A stretch of 64,000 nt of DNA, from the NCBI RefSeq assembly GCF_001056295.1, contig NZ_JVMD01000006.1, positions 222,901 through 286,900 of the forward strand, read 5' to 3'. The notes under the pieces are model-generated. The model was not told the DNA's origin. It saw only the letters and a program-made list of their open reading frames with translations, and searched no databases. The position numbers and the translations under genes are program-made. This document shows positions 1 to 7,994 of this stretch, in pieces. This stretch comes from Corynebacterium halotolerans (GTDB lineage: Bacteria > Actinomycetota > Actinomycetes > Mycobacteriales > Mycobacteriaceae). Position 1 is the first letter of the stretch. Each line of letters begins with the position of its first letter.

Positions 1-1
1 G

Positions 2-763
2 CCCCAGCCGCAGCAGTTCCGGCCGCAGCAGCCCTATGCGCAGATGCCGCCGCATGGCGGCCCCGCCAACCCCTACGCAGGGCAGGGCCGCCCCCAGCAG
101 CCGCAGCAGTTTGCCGCGGTGCCCAGCTCCGTCTCATCGAAGGATGCGGGCAAGTCGAGGACGACGGTTTTCGCCGTCTTCGGCATCGCCGCACTGCTGC
201 TGGTCGGCGGCGGAATCTGGGCCGCGCGGTCCGGCGGCGGCGAGGGCGTCGACGGCGGGGAGACCACCACGCCGACGGCGGCCACGACCACGGATGCGGG
301 GGGCTCGAAACCGACCTCGCCGTGGCCGACTCCGGCGCCCACGGATTACAAGGAGGCGACGGATACCGTTCGGGACCGCCTGCCCGAGGGGCTGGCCCGT
401 GGTTTGCAGCAGTGCAACGCGACCGATACGTCGATCAGCGTCGGCCTGGTCAGCGAGAAGGTTCCGGGTTACCTGTGCGGGTACGAATACAACGGCGGCG
501 GGAGCACCAGAACGGAGCCGACGATCGGCAGCATCGCGCCGGACCCCCAGATCGTGGATGCCGTGCGCCGCGCCGGCGAGCGCACCACCAGCGACCTCGA
601 GACGCTGTCCGACAAGGATGGCAAGGCCATCTACCTCTATTCCTCCGACACGTTCGCGTATTTCCTTTACGTCGACGACGCCGGCGGCTACGTGTACAGG
701 TCCGGCCACGTCGACTCCGCGGAGTACGTCCGCACATTCCTTCGCAGCAGGGGCCTGATCTAG
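2..763 (+). CDS. Membrane-anchored protein with extracellular two-Cys domain (5' truncated)
   Basis: The frame is open to the left edge, so the true start lies outside the window; the first visible ATG (44) is probably internal. The visible part begins with a Pro/Gln-rich cytoplasmic stretch. One membrane segment follows (about residues 41-62 counted from that ATG, hydrophobic with GGG-x-WA at its end), then a Thr/Gly/Pro linker and an ectodomain of about 130 residues with two cysteines (124 and 145). The TM-linker-ectodomain layout resembles the C-terminal part of the Hsp70-like protein at 54219-56120: the first Cys lies 62-63 residues after the membrane segment in both. The stop codon shares the bases CTAG with the stop of the convergent sigma gene. 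The cytoplasmic domain is unseen, so kinase, Hsp70 or something else are all possible. No enzymatic function can be assigned. Confidence 0.7.
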   Translation, partial: PQPQQFRPQQPYAQMPPHGGPANPYAGQGRPQQPQQFAAVPSSVSSKDAGKSRTTVFAVFGIAALLLVGGGIWAARSGGGEGVDGGETTTPTAATTTDAGGSKPTSPWPTPAPTDYKEATDTVRDRLPEGLARGLQQCNATDTSISVGLVSEKVPGYLCGYEYNGGGSTRTEPTIGSIAPDPQIVDAVRRAGERTTSDLETLSDKDGKAIYLYSSDTFAYFLYVDDAGGYVYRSGHVDSAEYVRTFLRSRGLI

Positions 764-1308
764 CCCGCTCCCACGCCCGCCTCGACCAGCGCCGCCTTCA
801 GTTTCGCGCGGCCGCGGTTGAGGCGGGTTTTCACCGTCGCCACCGCCACGCCCTGATGGTCCGCGATGTCCTGGTACGTGAAGTCGGCGTATTCGCGCAG
901 CACCACGGCTTCGCGGAACTCCGGCGCCAGCTGCGCCAGAGCGGCGCGAACCACGTCGACCGTCGTCACGCGATCCGACACTCCCGGCGCCCGGTCGACC
1001 TCGTCGTCGCCGGCGTCGGACTCCGGGGTTTCGCGGCGCTTGCGCACCAGCATCAGCGCCGCATTGGCGGCGATGCGGTGCATCCACGTGGAAAAACGCG
1101 AATGCCCCTCGAACCGGTTCAAATTGCGCCAACCGGCGATGAGCGCATCCTGCAGCGCGTCCTCGGCGTCCTGCCGATGCGACGTGATGGACAGGCACAC
1201 GGCCCACAGATGATCGCGATGCGGCGCCACCAACTCCCGGAACGCGCCCGAATCACCCTCGCGGGCGCGGGCCACCAGGTCCAGTTCCACATCGCGATCG
1301 CGGCTCAT
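760..1308 (-). CDS. ECF-type RNA polymerase sigma factor
   Basis: This 182-residue sigma-70 family protein has only regions 2 and 4. Region 2 carries DAEDALQDA, WRNL and the RIAANA -10-recognition helix; region 4 ends with the helix-turn-helix DIADHQGVAVATVKTRLNRG. It would direct RNA polymerase to a dedicated promoter set. The ATG at 1308 is chosen because GGTGAG lies about 8 nt upstream; a GTG at 1323 would add five residues. It lies 8 nt behind the acidic gene at 1317-1745 and is surely co-transcribed with it. It is a close paralogue of the sigma factor at 56617-57162: 28 of 46 residues are identical by eye in the region 2 block. No anti-sigma factor with a zinc-binding or membrane domain is adjacent, so the acidic protein is the obvious candidate partner. 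The subfamily (SigC/D/M etc.) could not be assigned. Confidence 0.9.
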   Translation of the reverse strand: MSRDRDVELDLVARAREGDSGAFRELVAPHRDHLWAVCLSITSHRQDAEDALQDALIAGWRNLNRFEGHSRFSTWMHRIAANAALMLVRKRRETPESDAGDDEVDRAPGVSDRVTTVDVVRAALAQLAPEFREAVVLREYADFTYQDIADHQGVAVATVKTRLNRGRAKLKAALVEAGVGAG

Positions 1309-1316
1309 GAACCGTC

Positions 1317-1745
1317 TCACCACTCCATTCCGGGGTCGGCGTCGCCCATGTCCGGCGACGGATCGACATCGGCGTCGTCCGCCGCGTCGATTCCGGCGAG
1401 GTCATCGACGCCGTCACCGGCGCCCGGATCCCCGGGCAGCACGGGCACGTCGTCGAAGCCGTCGACGTCCGGGTGCACGGCACCGGCGTCCTCGGGGGCG
1501 TCGGGGGCGTGACCGTCGTCGATCGGGTCGTCGAGGGGGTCGTCGGCGTCGTCGGCCAGGGAGATGGCGTCGAGGTCGTCGTCGGCCGGCGCGTCTTCCG
1601 GGGCGTCGTCGGGGACGATCGAGTCGTCGACGTCGTGGGCGTCCGGGTCGAGGGCGTAATCGAGAAGCCCGTCGAAGACGTCGGCGTCGAGGTGCATCGG
1701 CGCGGTCTCGGCCAGGTTCAGGTCCGGCTGGTTGTCGTCGAGCAT
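1317..1745 (-). CDS. Acidic, probably disordered partner protein of ECF sigma factor
   Basis: The protein has 142 residues and is extremely rich in Asp, with Ala and Pro. It has almost no Lys or Arg, no cysteine and no membrane segment. A strong ribosome site (GGGAGG, 5-8 nt before the ATG) supports the start. Near the N-terminus it contains LLDYAL (27-32) followed after 11 residues by VPDDAP. The same pattern, LD[YF]AL-x11-VP[DE]D[AS]P, occurs in the protein at 56183-56551, which also immediately precedes an ECF sigma gene and has the same GGGAGGTGC ribosome site. This repeated association argues for a real gene rather than a GC-rich artefact. I infer a soluble sigma-binding regulator, perhaps a DNA-mimic-like acidic inhibitor; nothing in the sequence proves this. 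Upstream, GGGAAC (1845-1850, minus strand) could be an ECF-type -35 element. Confidence 0.7.
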   Translation of the reverse strand: MLDDNQPDLNLAETAPMHLDADVFDGLLDYALDPDAHDVDDSIVPDDAPEDAPADDDLDAISLADDADDPLDDPIDDGHAPDAPEDAGAVHPDVDGFDDVPVLPGDPGAGDGVDDLAGIDAADDADVDPSPDMGDADPGMEW

Positions 1746-1855
1746 GGCACCTCCCTTTCTGGAGGGGAATTATTCCATGGCACGCGCGCGGAAGGAACGC
1801 GATTCATGGTGGGTCGCCGATGAGATGCTCCGGGGCGCGGAAATGTTCCCGGGAA

Positions 1856-2902
1856 TCAGCCGGTCCAGACCGCGTAACGGTGGCGGTGGTGCTCGCCGAA
1901 GCCCAGGCTCCGGTACAGGGCGACGCCCGCCTCGTTGCCCGAGGCCACCTGCAGGTAGCACTCGTCGGCGCCGTTGGCCGCGCCCCAGTGCATCATGTGC
2001 AGGCCCATCAGGGTCCCCAGTCCGCGGCGGCGCAGTTCGGGGGTGACCTCCACGGCGGAAAAGCCCAGCCAGCGGCGGCCGTCGCCGGACTCGGTGAGCG
2101 CCCCGCGGGTGATGGCGACGGTGCGGGGCGCGCCATCGCCCTCGTCGAGCAGCAGACGGCCGAAGCACATGCGGCCGTCGATGTCCTCGCGCAGCAGCTG
2201 CAGCGCCCGGCGCGGCAGGGCCCGGCCGCGGAAGTGGTACAGCGCCAGCCATTCCTCGTCGGGCTGGTCGAGGACCTCCGCGCGGATGCCGGGCAGCGCG
2301 TCCGGGGCCGACGGCTCGGGCAGGTCGTCGGCCGAGCGCGTCATGACGATGATGTCCGGCCCAATCTCCCACCCCTCGCCGGCGACGAGCTGCTCCGCGG
2401 GCCGGCAGATCCGGTCCGGCACGGCGATGCGCACCGGCAGGCCGTGGCGGCCGTAGAACGCGCGGATCTCGTCGAGCGGCACCGGCGCCGTGCCCGCGCC
2501 CGGTCCGATCGGCAGGGCCGAATTGGAGCGTTCGGTGATGCCGTCGCCCGCGCGCATCAGCCACTGGCCCGCCCACGTGTGCTCGATGCCGGGGAACGCT
2601 TTGGCCGTGGCGGTCTCCACTGCGCGGATGTCCGAGTTGCGCACCACCTTGTCGGGCAGCGCCTTGACCACCAGCACGCGGAAGGGGGAGAAGTCGACGG
2701 GTTCGCCCTCCTTCGGACGCACCACCAGCGGGTCGAGCGATTCGACGTGGCCGATGAGGTCGGTGACCTTCTTGCCGGACACCGCGGCCTCCTCCGGCGT
2801 CAGCTCGCGGCGCACGATGACGCGCCTGCCGACGGCGACGTCGCCCACGCCCCAGCGGGACGTCGGCAGGCCGGGGGAGTCGGGGTACTCGGGCAGGCTC
2901 AT
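1856..2902 (-). CDS. GNAT acetyltransferase, N-acetylglutamate synthase of the Cg3035/Rv0428c type
   Basis: This 348-residue protein has a C-terminal GNAT domain; the acetyl-CoA-binding motif A is visible as [15 protein letters not shown], followed by [10 protein letters not shown] near the end. The N-terminal half begins with a small basic beta domain ([16 protein letters not shown]) typical of this two-part family. In Corynebacterium glutamicum the homologue Cg3035 has been reported as a non-classical N-acetylglutamate synthase, the first step of arginine synthesis; transfer of that function here rests on architecture and position. The start at 2902 gives an ATGA overlap with the deformylase stop, so the two are co-translated, as in the Rv0428c-Rv0429c pair. 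Other GNAT substrates remain possible. Confidence 0.75.
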   Translation of the reverse strand: MSLPEYPDSPGLPTSRWGVGDVAVGRRVIVRRELTPEEAAVSGKKVTDLIGHVESLDPLVVRPKEGEPVDFSPFRVLVVKALPDKVVRNSDIRAVETATAKAFPGIEHTWAGQWLMRAGDGITERSNSALPIGPGAGTAPVPLDEIRAFYGRHGLPVRIAVPDRICRPAEQLVAGEGWEIGPDIIVMTRSADDLPEPSAPDALPGIRAEVLDQPDEEWLALYHFRGRALPRRALQLLREDIDGRMCFGRLLLDEGDGAPRTVAITRGALTESGDGRRWLGFSAVEVTPELRRRGLGTLMGLHMMHWGAANGADECYLQVASGNEAGVALYRSLGFGEHHRHRYAVWTG

Positions 2903-3510
2903 TCGGAGCGCCCCTTGTCCAGCGAATCGGGCTCGTCGTGGCCGAAGGGGTCCTCGTCGACGCCGGGCGTCCACGTGATGCCGCCGGTCGTCCACCCCTC
3001 GCGCTTGATCTCCTTCTTGGCCATGCGCTTCCACCGGCCCGTCAGCACGTCGGTGTAGAGGAAACCGTCGAGGTGGCCGACCTCGTGCTGCAGGCAGCGC
3101 GACAGCAGGCCGGTGCCCACCACAGTGACCGGCTCCCCGTTTTCGTCCAATCCCGTGACCGTGGCGTGCTCGGCGCGGGCCGTCGGAAAGCTCAGTCCCG
3201 GGACGGACAGGCAGCCTTCGTCGTCCGAGCCGTCGTCCGCCGGCATGGTCCGGGGGATCTCGGAGGTCTCCAGCACCGGGTTGATCACGCAGCCGCGCCG
3301 GAACTCGCCGGTTTCGTCGGGGCAGTCGTAGACGAAAAGGCGCAGATTGCGGCCCACCTGGTTGGCCGCCAGGCCCACTCCGTTGGCGGCGTCCATGGTC
3401 TCGTACATGTCCGCGATCAGCTCGGCGAGCTCCGAGACGTCCCCGGTCACGGGCTCGGTCGGGGTGTGCAGAACGGGATCGCCGCAGACGACGATGGGCA
3501 GGATGGTCAT
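2899..3510 (-). CDS. def: Peptide deformylase
   Basis: Removes the formyl group from the N-terminal Met of nascent proteins; a cytoplasmic Fe2+/Zn2+ enzyme. All three family motifs are present in order: [10 protein letters not shown] (motif 1), EGCLSVPG (motif 2, metal-binding Cys) and QHEVGHLDG (motif 3, HExxH with both metal-binding His). At 203 residues it is of normal actinobacterial length, with an acidic C-terminal tail. It overlaps the downstream acetyltransferase by 4 nt and is divergent from the DUF3263 gene, the arrangement known from mycobacteria. Confidence 0.96.
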   Translation of the reverse strand: MTILPIVVCGDPVLHTPTEPVTGDVSELAELIADMYETMDAANGVGLAANQVGRNLRLFVYDCPDETGEFRRGCVINPVLETSEIPRTMPADDGSDDEGCLSVPGLSFPTARAEHATVTGLDENGEPVTVVGTGLLSRCLQHEVGHLDGFLYTDVLTGRWKRMAKKEIKREGWTTGGITWTPGVDEDPFGHDEPDSLDKGRSE

Positions 3511-3579
3511 GCTGGAATTCTACGCGCCGGGTGCGGGGTCCCCGGCGGCCCGGGCCCGAACGCGTGCTTAAGTGGAGGG

Positions 3580-3840
3580 ATGGAAACGGGGACGGACACG
3601 GGGATGGGCGCCGAGGATTTCCTCCGCCGCGCGCTGGCCTTCGAGCGGCGGTGGTCGACGTCGGTGCGGCGCGGGCCGAGGCAGGCCGGGCGCCGCGAGG
3701 AGGCCATCCGCGCCGAGTTCGGCATGGGCGCCGTGCGGTACCACCAGCGCCTGAACCTGCTGTTGGATGCGCCGGAGGCGGAGGCCGCGGACCCGGTCAC
3801 GGTGCATCGGCTGCAGAGGCTTCGCGACGGGTCGGTGTAG
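3580..3840 (+). CDS. DUF3263 family small helical protein (Rv0430-like)
   Basis: The protein has 86 residues. It matches the actinobacterial DUF3263 pattern ALAFERRW...REEAIRAEFGMGAVRYHQRLNLLLD...ADPVTVHRLQRLR, read as a helix-turn-helix-like segment for which no function is established to my knowledge. It lies between def (divergent) and the LytR_C gene, exactly as Rv0430 lies between Rv0429c and Rv0431. A -10-like TTAAGT ends 6 nt before the ATG and a GGAGGG abuts the start, so it may be leaderless or have a very short leader; an internal ATG at 3604 is the alternative start. Confidence 0.8.
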   Translation: METGTDTGMGAEDFLRRALAFERRWSTSVRRGPRQAGRREEAIRAEFGMGAVRYHQRLNLLLDAPEAEAADPVTVHRLQRLRDGSV

Positions 3841-3891
3841 ATCCCGGGATGGTGTCTAAACCTTTACTTAACAGTTAGGGGTGTGGGTCGT

Positions 3892-3897
3892 TACGAT
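3892..3897 (+). promoter_or_regulatory. -10 element of a probable leaderless transcript
   Basis: TACGAT stands 6 nt before the GTG at 3904, the spacing expected if transcription begins at the start codon itself. No Shine-Dalgarno sequence precedes the GTG. Upstream, TTTACTTAACAG is AT-rich in an otherwise GC-rich region. Confidence 0.5.
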
Positions 3898-3903
3898 GGG
3901 GGC

Positions 3904-4632
3904 GTGAACGAGCTACATGACCAAGGCAACTTCCCCCGCGCCGGCCGCCACCGAAACCCGGGCGATCGGGACGGCGGCCTTCGGGCCGCTCCCGCCGCCG
4001 GGTACGACGATTACGACGACTACCGCGGGGACGACCGCGCCGACCGCCCCGCCGACTCCGGCGGCGGCATGCCCCTGCGCGGCCTGGCCATGATCTGCAT
4101 CTTCATCGGCGTCTGCCTCATGGGCTGGGGCCTCTACGCCTGGACCTCGGGCGGCGAAAACGGCGACGGCGGGGAGAGCGGCGACGGCACCGTCGCGGAA
4201 GCCCCCGCCGCCGGCGCCCCCGGAACCGGCGACCGCCCCGGAGGCGACCAATCCGCCGCCGGCCCCGGCGGCCGCCCCGACGCCGAGGCTCCGACCCCGC
4301 CGCCCGCCCCCGCCGCGCCGGGCGAGATCCGCCGCGCCGATTACCGCATCACCGTGCTGAACAACTCCAACGAACAGGGCCTGGCGGCCAGCGTCTCCGA
4401 CTCCCTGTCCCGCGAGGGCTGGGGCCGCGGCGCGACCGGCAACGCCGCCGAGGGGCAGACCGGCATCTGGGAGCGGACCACCGTCCACTACAACCCCGGC
4501 AATGCCGCCGAGAAGGCCGCCGCGGAGCAGATCGCGCGCGACAACGGCTGGGACGTCGCCCCCCGCGACCAGCGGCTTTCCAGTGCCCCGGGCGGCATCA
4601 TCGTGGTCACCGCGGCGGACGCCCGGCGCTGA
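3904..4632 (+). CDS. LytR_C (LytR/CpsA C-terminal) domain membrane protein, Rv0431-like
   Basis: This 242-residue single-pass membrane protein has an Asp/Tyr/Gly-rich cytoplasmic N-terminus, then a membrane segment near residues 63-83 (PLRGLAMICIFIGVCLMGWG) and a long Pro/Ala/Gly linker. The extracellular LytR_C domain begins around YRITVLNNSNEQGLAASVSDSL and ends with a conserved GGIIVVTA strand. In LCP wall-assembly enzymes this domain accompanies the ligase domain; here it is free-standing, as in M. tuberculosis Rv0431. The GTG at 3904 is preferred over an upstream ATG at 3883 because it follows a leaderless-type -10 and aligns with the Rv0431 start as I remember it. A role in cell-wall assembly is inferred only from the domain. 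Confidence 0.8.
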   Translation: MNELHDQGNFPRAGRHRNPGDRDGGLRAAPAAGYDDYDDYRGDDRADRPADSGGGMPLRGLAMICIFIGVCLMGWGLYAWTSGGENGDGGESGDGTVAEAPAAGAPGTGDRPGGDQSAAGPGGRPDAEAPTPPPAPAAPGEIRRADYRITVLNNSNEQGLAASVSDSLSREGWGRGATGNAAEGQTGIWERTTVHYNPGNAAEKAAAEQIARDNGWDVAPRDQRLSSAPGGIIVVTAADARR

Positions 4633-4738
4633 CCGCGGGGGCGGTCCCCGCCTCCGGGGCCGACGCTGAGAACGGGCGGTCGGGCTAGTAGTCTTATCTC
4701 GCCCACAGCGAACCCACACGATGGAGACCGTCACCGCC

Positions 4739-5314
4739 ATGAAGCCCCGCACCCGCCGCACCGCCCACGCATTGGTCGCACTGGCGGCGTCCGCCCTGGC
4801 ACTGGGCGCATGCGGCTCCGGCGGCGACGGCGGCGGCGACCGCGGCACCCGCGAAACCACCGCGACGTCCGCGGCCGTCAGCGTCGACCCCGACGCCCCG
4901 AAGCTCACCGACCGCGAGGGCTCGTTCAACTTCGTCCGCATGGCCGACGACGGCCGCTCGCACATCCTGGGCCACGTCAAGGTCCTCTCCGCCGGCGGCT
5001 GGCTGGGCCTCGCCGACGACGAAATCGCCTTCACCTCCCTCGATGACGGCAAGTACCGCGTCATCGCCCGCGGCGCCTCCGGCTGCCCCGGCGTCGGCGA
5101 GACCACCGACGAGGGCCTGGGCGTCATCGGCGAGATCCACGCCGAGAAGGGCTCCGCGAAGGTCTGGAACACCCCCGTCGAAGGCGAGGCCGGCTCCTTC
5201 TCCACCGTCGTGCTCGCCGACTCCGACGGCACCGTCCTGTCGTGCGGCAAGAGCGTCGACTGGACCGAACCGAGCACCCCGGAAACCTCCGCCACCACCT
5301 CCGCGACGTCGTAA
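4739..5314 (+). CDS. Lipoprotein with degenerate Cu/Zn superoxide dismutase-like fold
   Basis: The predicted lipoprotein has 191 residues: basic N-terminus, hydrophobic core and lipobox LGAC, then a Gly/Thr-rich linker. It occupies the sodC position between the LytR_C and YbdK genes. The segment KYRVIARGASGCPG and the terminal DGTVLSCGKSVDW align loosely with the two disulphide-cysteine regions of SodC (HQVGKCEP and RVACGVI types). None of the metal-binding histidines is present: the mature domain has only isolated His residues and no HxH. I therefore read it as a non-catalytic SodC-like protein; the call is from position and weak pattern only. The start at 4739 is chosen because the signal peptide begins there with GGAG 12 nt upstream; an ATG at 4721 would add six residues. 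Confidence 0.5.
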   Translation: MKPRTRRTAHALVALAASALALGACGSGGDGGGDRGTRETTATSAAVSVDPDAPKLTDREGSFNFVRMADDGRSHILGHVKVLSAGGWLGLADDEIAFTSLDDGKYRVIARGASGCPGVGETTDEGLGVIGEIHAEKGSAKVWNTPVEGEAGSFSTVVLADSDGTVLSCGKSVDWTEPSTPETSATTSATS

Positions 5315-5389
5315 GGCGCCGCCGGGCAAGGCCCCCGACCTGCGGGGTCGTTTCGCCCGGCGCACCACCCGGTGTGGTGAAATGGCTTC

Positions 5390-6586
5390 ATGATCGAAGA
5401 ATTCGCCGGATCGCCGCGCCATACGCTCGGCGTCGAGTGGGAGGTCGCCTTCGTCGACCGCGACACCCGCGAACTGGTGCCGTGCGCGGCCGATGCCCTG
5501 GAGATCATCGGCCGCGACCACCCCGGGCACCGCATCCAGCGCGAATTCCTGGCCAACACCGTCGAGCTGGTCACCGGCGTCCACGACACCGTCCCCGACG
5601 CCATGGAGGACATCGGCGAGCAGCTGGAGATGGTCCGCGCGGCGGCCGACGAGCTCGGCGTCGACGTCTGGGCCTCCGGCTCGCACCCCTTCTCGCGCGG
5701 CACCGGGCAGCGGGTCAGCGAGAAGACCTCGTATTCGGAGATCATCAACCGCACGCAATGGTGGGGCCGGCAGATGATCATCTGGGGCATCCACGTCCAC
5801 GTCGGCGTGCGGTCGGAGGACCGCGTGTGGCCCATCATCAACGCGCTGCTGGTCAATCTGCCGCACATGCTGGCGCTGTCGGCGTCGTCGCCCGCGTGGA
5901 ACGGCGAGGACACCGGGTACGCCTCCAACCGCACCCTGCTGTACCGGCAGCTGCCCACCGCGGGGCTGCCGCCGGACGTGCGCGACTGGGAATCGTGGCG
6001 CTCGTACATGGCGGACCAGTGGAAGTCGGGCGTGATCAACCACACCGGCTCGATGCACATCGACATCCGCCCGGCGTCGAAGTACGGGACCATCGAGGTC
6101 CGCGTCGCCGACGCGACCTCGAACACGCGGGAGCTCGCGGCCATCGTCGCGCTGACCCACTGCCTGGTGGTGCTTTACGACGAATTGCTCGACCGGGGCG
6201 CCGACCTTCCGTCGATGCAGTACTGGCACAACGACGAGAACAAGTGGCGCGCCAGCCGCTACGGCATGGACGCGCTGATCATCGTCGACCGCGACACCAA
6301 CGAACGGTGGGTCAAGGACGACCTCGCCGACCTGCTTGCGCGGATCGCGCCGATCGCCCGGAAGCTGGGCTGCGCGGAGGAATTGGAGGGCGTGCACGAC
6401 ATCATCCGCGGCGGCGCCGGCTACGAGCGGCAGCGCCGGGCGGCCGGACGGGCGGGGGCGCTGCCGTCGCTGGCGGAGGAGGAGGACGTCCTCGCCGTGG
6501 AGGCGAAGCTCGGCCACAGCCCGTGGGTGGCGGCCGTGGACCTGGCCGTGCGCGAGATGGCGGCCGGGAAACCGCTGGAGGCGTAG
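5390..6586 (+). CDS. Glutamate-cysteine ligase family 2 / YbdK-type carboxylate-amine ligase
   Basis: This 398-residue ATP-dependent ligase of the GCS2 superfamily shows the N-terminal GVEWEV (metal/ATP-binding Glu), the WGIHVHVGV strand, the SMHIDIRP motif and the EVRVADA strand seen in YbdK proteins. It would join a gamma- or alpha-carboxylate to an amine such as cysteine. Corynebacteria and mycobacteria make mycothiol and ergothioneine, so a role near EgtA-like chemistry is possible, but the substrate cannot be read from sequence. It ends 9 nt from the convergent mnhG stop with no obvious terminator in between. It is the positional equivalent of Rv0433. Confidence 0.85.
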   Translation: MIEEFAGSPRHTLGVEWEVAFVDRDTRELVPCAADALEIIGRDHPGHRIQREFLANTVELVTGVHDTVPDAMEDIGEQLEMVRAAADELGVDVWASGSHPFSRGTGQRVSEKTSYSEIINRTQWWGRQMIIWGIHVHVGVRSEDRVWPIINALLVNLPHMLALSASSPAWNGEDTGYASNRTLLYRQLPTAGLPPDVRDWESWRSYMADQWKSGVINHTGSMHIDIRPASKYGTIEVRVADATSNTRELAAIVALTHCLVVLYDELLDRGADLPSMQYWHNDENKWRASRYGMDALIIVDRDTNERWVKDDLADLLARIAPIARKLGCAEELEGVHDIIRGGAGYERQRRAAGRAGALPSLAEEEDVLAVEAKLGHSPWVAAVDLAVREMAAGKPLEA

Positions 6587-6595
6587 GGCGCCGAT

Positions 6596-6973
6596 TCAGT
6601 CGCCGCGCGGCCCGGGACGGAGACGGGGCTCGGCCTCGTCGTCGCGGGACAGCGCCGCGCGGTCGATGAGGCCTTCCTTCTGCGCCACGTGGCCCAGCCG
6701 GTTGCCGATGATCGGCGAGGTCATCAGCGCGAACAGCACGATGAGCAGCATCATGCCCAGGTCGCCCGCGACGGTGGCGCCCCCGCCGCCGTTGGCGAAG
6801 ATGTGCAGAACCGTGCCCAACAGCGTCATGGACAGCCCGAGCGTCTGCGGTTTGGTCGACGCGTGCATGCGGCCGATGGTGTCGCGGAACCGGGCCAGGC
6901 CGAAGGCCGTCGCCAAGCAGAAGAAGCCGCCGCCGAGGATCAGGGTGATGGAGATGACGTCCACGATGAGCAT
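6596..6973 (-). CDS. mnhG: Mrp-type Na+/H+ antiporter subunit G
   Basis: The protein has 125 residues with three membrane segments. The MnhG signature ATAFGLARFRDTIGRMHASTKPQTLG follows the first segment. It is the last gene of the Mrp operon, encoding a seven-subunit-type cation/proton antiporter used for Na+ extrusion and pH homeostasis. ATG 6973 overlaps the mnhF stop as TGATG, so translation is coupled. The C-terminus is a charged tail after the third membrane segment. Confidence 0.92.
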   Translation of the reverse strand: MLIVDVISITLILGGGFFCLATAFGLARFRDTIGRMHASTKPQTLGLSMTLLGTVLHIFANGGGGATVAGDLGMMLLIVLFALMTSPIIGNRLGHVAQKEGLIDRAALSRDDEAEPRLRPGPRGD

Positions 6974-7368
6974 CAGAAATGGTCCTCCTTCTCGTCGACG
7001 TGCTTGAGGTCTTCCTCGCGCGCGGCCTGCTGGGCGGCGTCGCGCGACGCTTCGCGGGAAGCCTCCCGCGAGGACGCGCGGACCGTCGCCCGGGGGCGCT
7101 TGTCCGGCACGCGGAAGCGCGCGACCGACAGCGAGGAAATGAACCCCAGCAGCGCGATGACCAGCATCGCGTAGGCCACGGACGTGTCCATCGACCACGC
7201 GATGTACACGGCGAGCATGCCCTGCGACATCGCGATCATCGACTCCAGCGACACCAGCCGGTCCATCGAGTTGGGCCCGGCGAGCAGCCGCCCCAGGGCG
7301 ATGAGCGAGGCGACGAAGTACAGGCCCGCCGTCACGGCCAGCAGGGTGGAATAGATCTGCGGGTCCAT
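6973..7368 (-). CDS. mnhF: Mrp-type Na+/H+ antiporter subunit F
   Basis: The protein has 131 residues with three membrane segments and the subunit F core LLAGPNSMDRLVSLESM. The cytoplasmic tail is unusual: a repetitive Ser/Arg/Glu/Ala stretch (SSREASREASRDAAQQAARE) followed by acidic residues. The start at 7368 overlaps the mnhE stop as TGATG, fixing the start well inside a longer open frame. Confidence 0.92.
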   Translation of the reverse strand: MDPQIYSTLLAVTAGLYFVASLIALGRLLAGPNSMDRLVSLESMIAMSQGMLAVYIAWSMDTSVAYAMLVIALLGFISSLSVARFRVPDKRPRATVRASSREASREASRDAAQQAAREEDLKHVDEKEDHF

Positions 7369-7994
7369 CAGTCCTCCTTCCGGTCCGCGGCGTCGGCCCG
7401 GACGCCCGCGTGGTCGTGGCCGAAGTCGCCGGGGGCGGGGGCGTCGTCGAGCTCCCTGTTCTCGAAGGCCCGCACGACCTGACGCTCCAGCCGGCCGAGC
7501 TGCGCGATGGTCTTGTCGATGCGCCCGGTCGACGACCCGTCGAGCAGGTGCATGGTGACTGTCTTGCGGCGGTTGTCGATGTCGATGACCAGGCCGCCGG
7601 GCTGCAGGTTGATCAGCGCGATGGCCGAGGCGAGCGTGAGGTCGTCGCGAGTGCGCATGGGCACCTCGACGACGGCGCTCGGCGGCGGGTCCGAGCGCCG
7701 CAGCGCCAGCCACGCGACGGTGAACGACGCGACGATGAAGTCGACGAAGAACGTGGCGAAGAGCCTTATCATCGCCGGCCAATTCACGCTGATGTCGCTG
7801 ACGGGCACGCGCGGCATGGGCACGAAGATGGACACCAGCAGCGCCACGCCGATGCCGCCGGCGACGTTCGCCCACGTGACCTCGCCCCACAGCAGCTGCC
7901 ACATGACGATCAGCCACACGAACAGGATGAACGACGGCTGGCTCTTGCGGCGCTCCTCCCCGAGTTCGCGGATCTTCCGCTTGCCGACGCTCAC
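7368..7994 (-). CDS. mnhE: Mrp-type Na+/H+ antiporter subunit E
   Basis: The protein has 208 residues, longer than the usual 160 or so. A Lys/Arg-rich N-terminus precedes two or three membrane segments, and the conserved ALINLQPGGLVIDID region of MnhE follows. The C-terminal extension is acidic. It starts at GTG 7994, overlapping the mnhD stop as GTGA. Confidence 0.9.
   Translation of the reverse strand: MSVGKRKIRELGEERRKSQPSFILFVWLIVMWQLLWGEVTWANVAGGIGVALLVSIFVPMPRVPVSDISVNWPAMIRLFATFFVDFIVASFTVAWLALRRSDPPPSAVVEVPMRTRDDLTLASAIALINLQPGGLVIDIDNRRKTVTMHLLDGSSTGRIDKTIAQLGRLERQVVRAFENRELDDAPAPGDFGHDHAGVRADAADRKED

Noticed and set aside
1845..1850. GGGAAC as ECF -35 box shared by both sigma loci
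   Set aside because: Present upstream of the first acidic gene only; no matching element was found before the second, so a common autoregulated promoter cannot be claimed.
1307..3058. Very long plus-strand open frame opposite the GNAT and def genes
   Set aside because: Arg/Gly/His-rich mirror of the GC-rich minus-strand genes, which have clear family motifs; typical antisense artefact at 70% GC.
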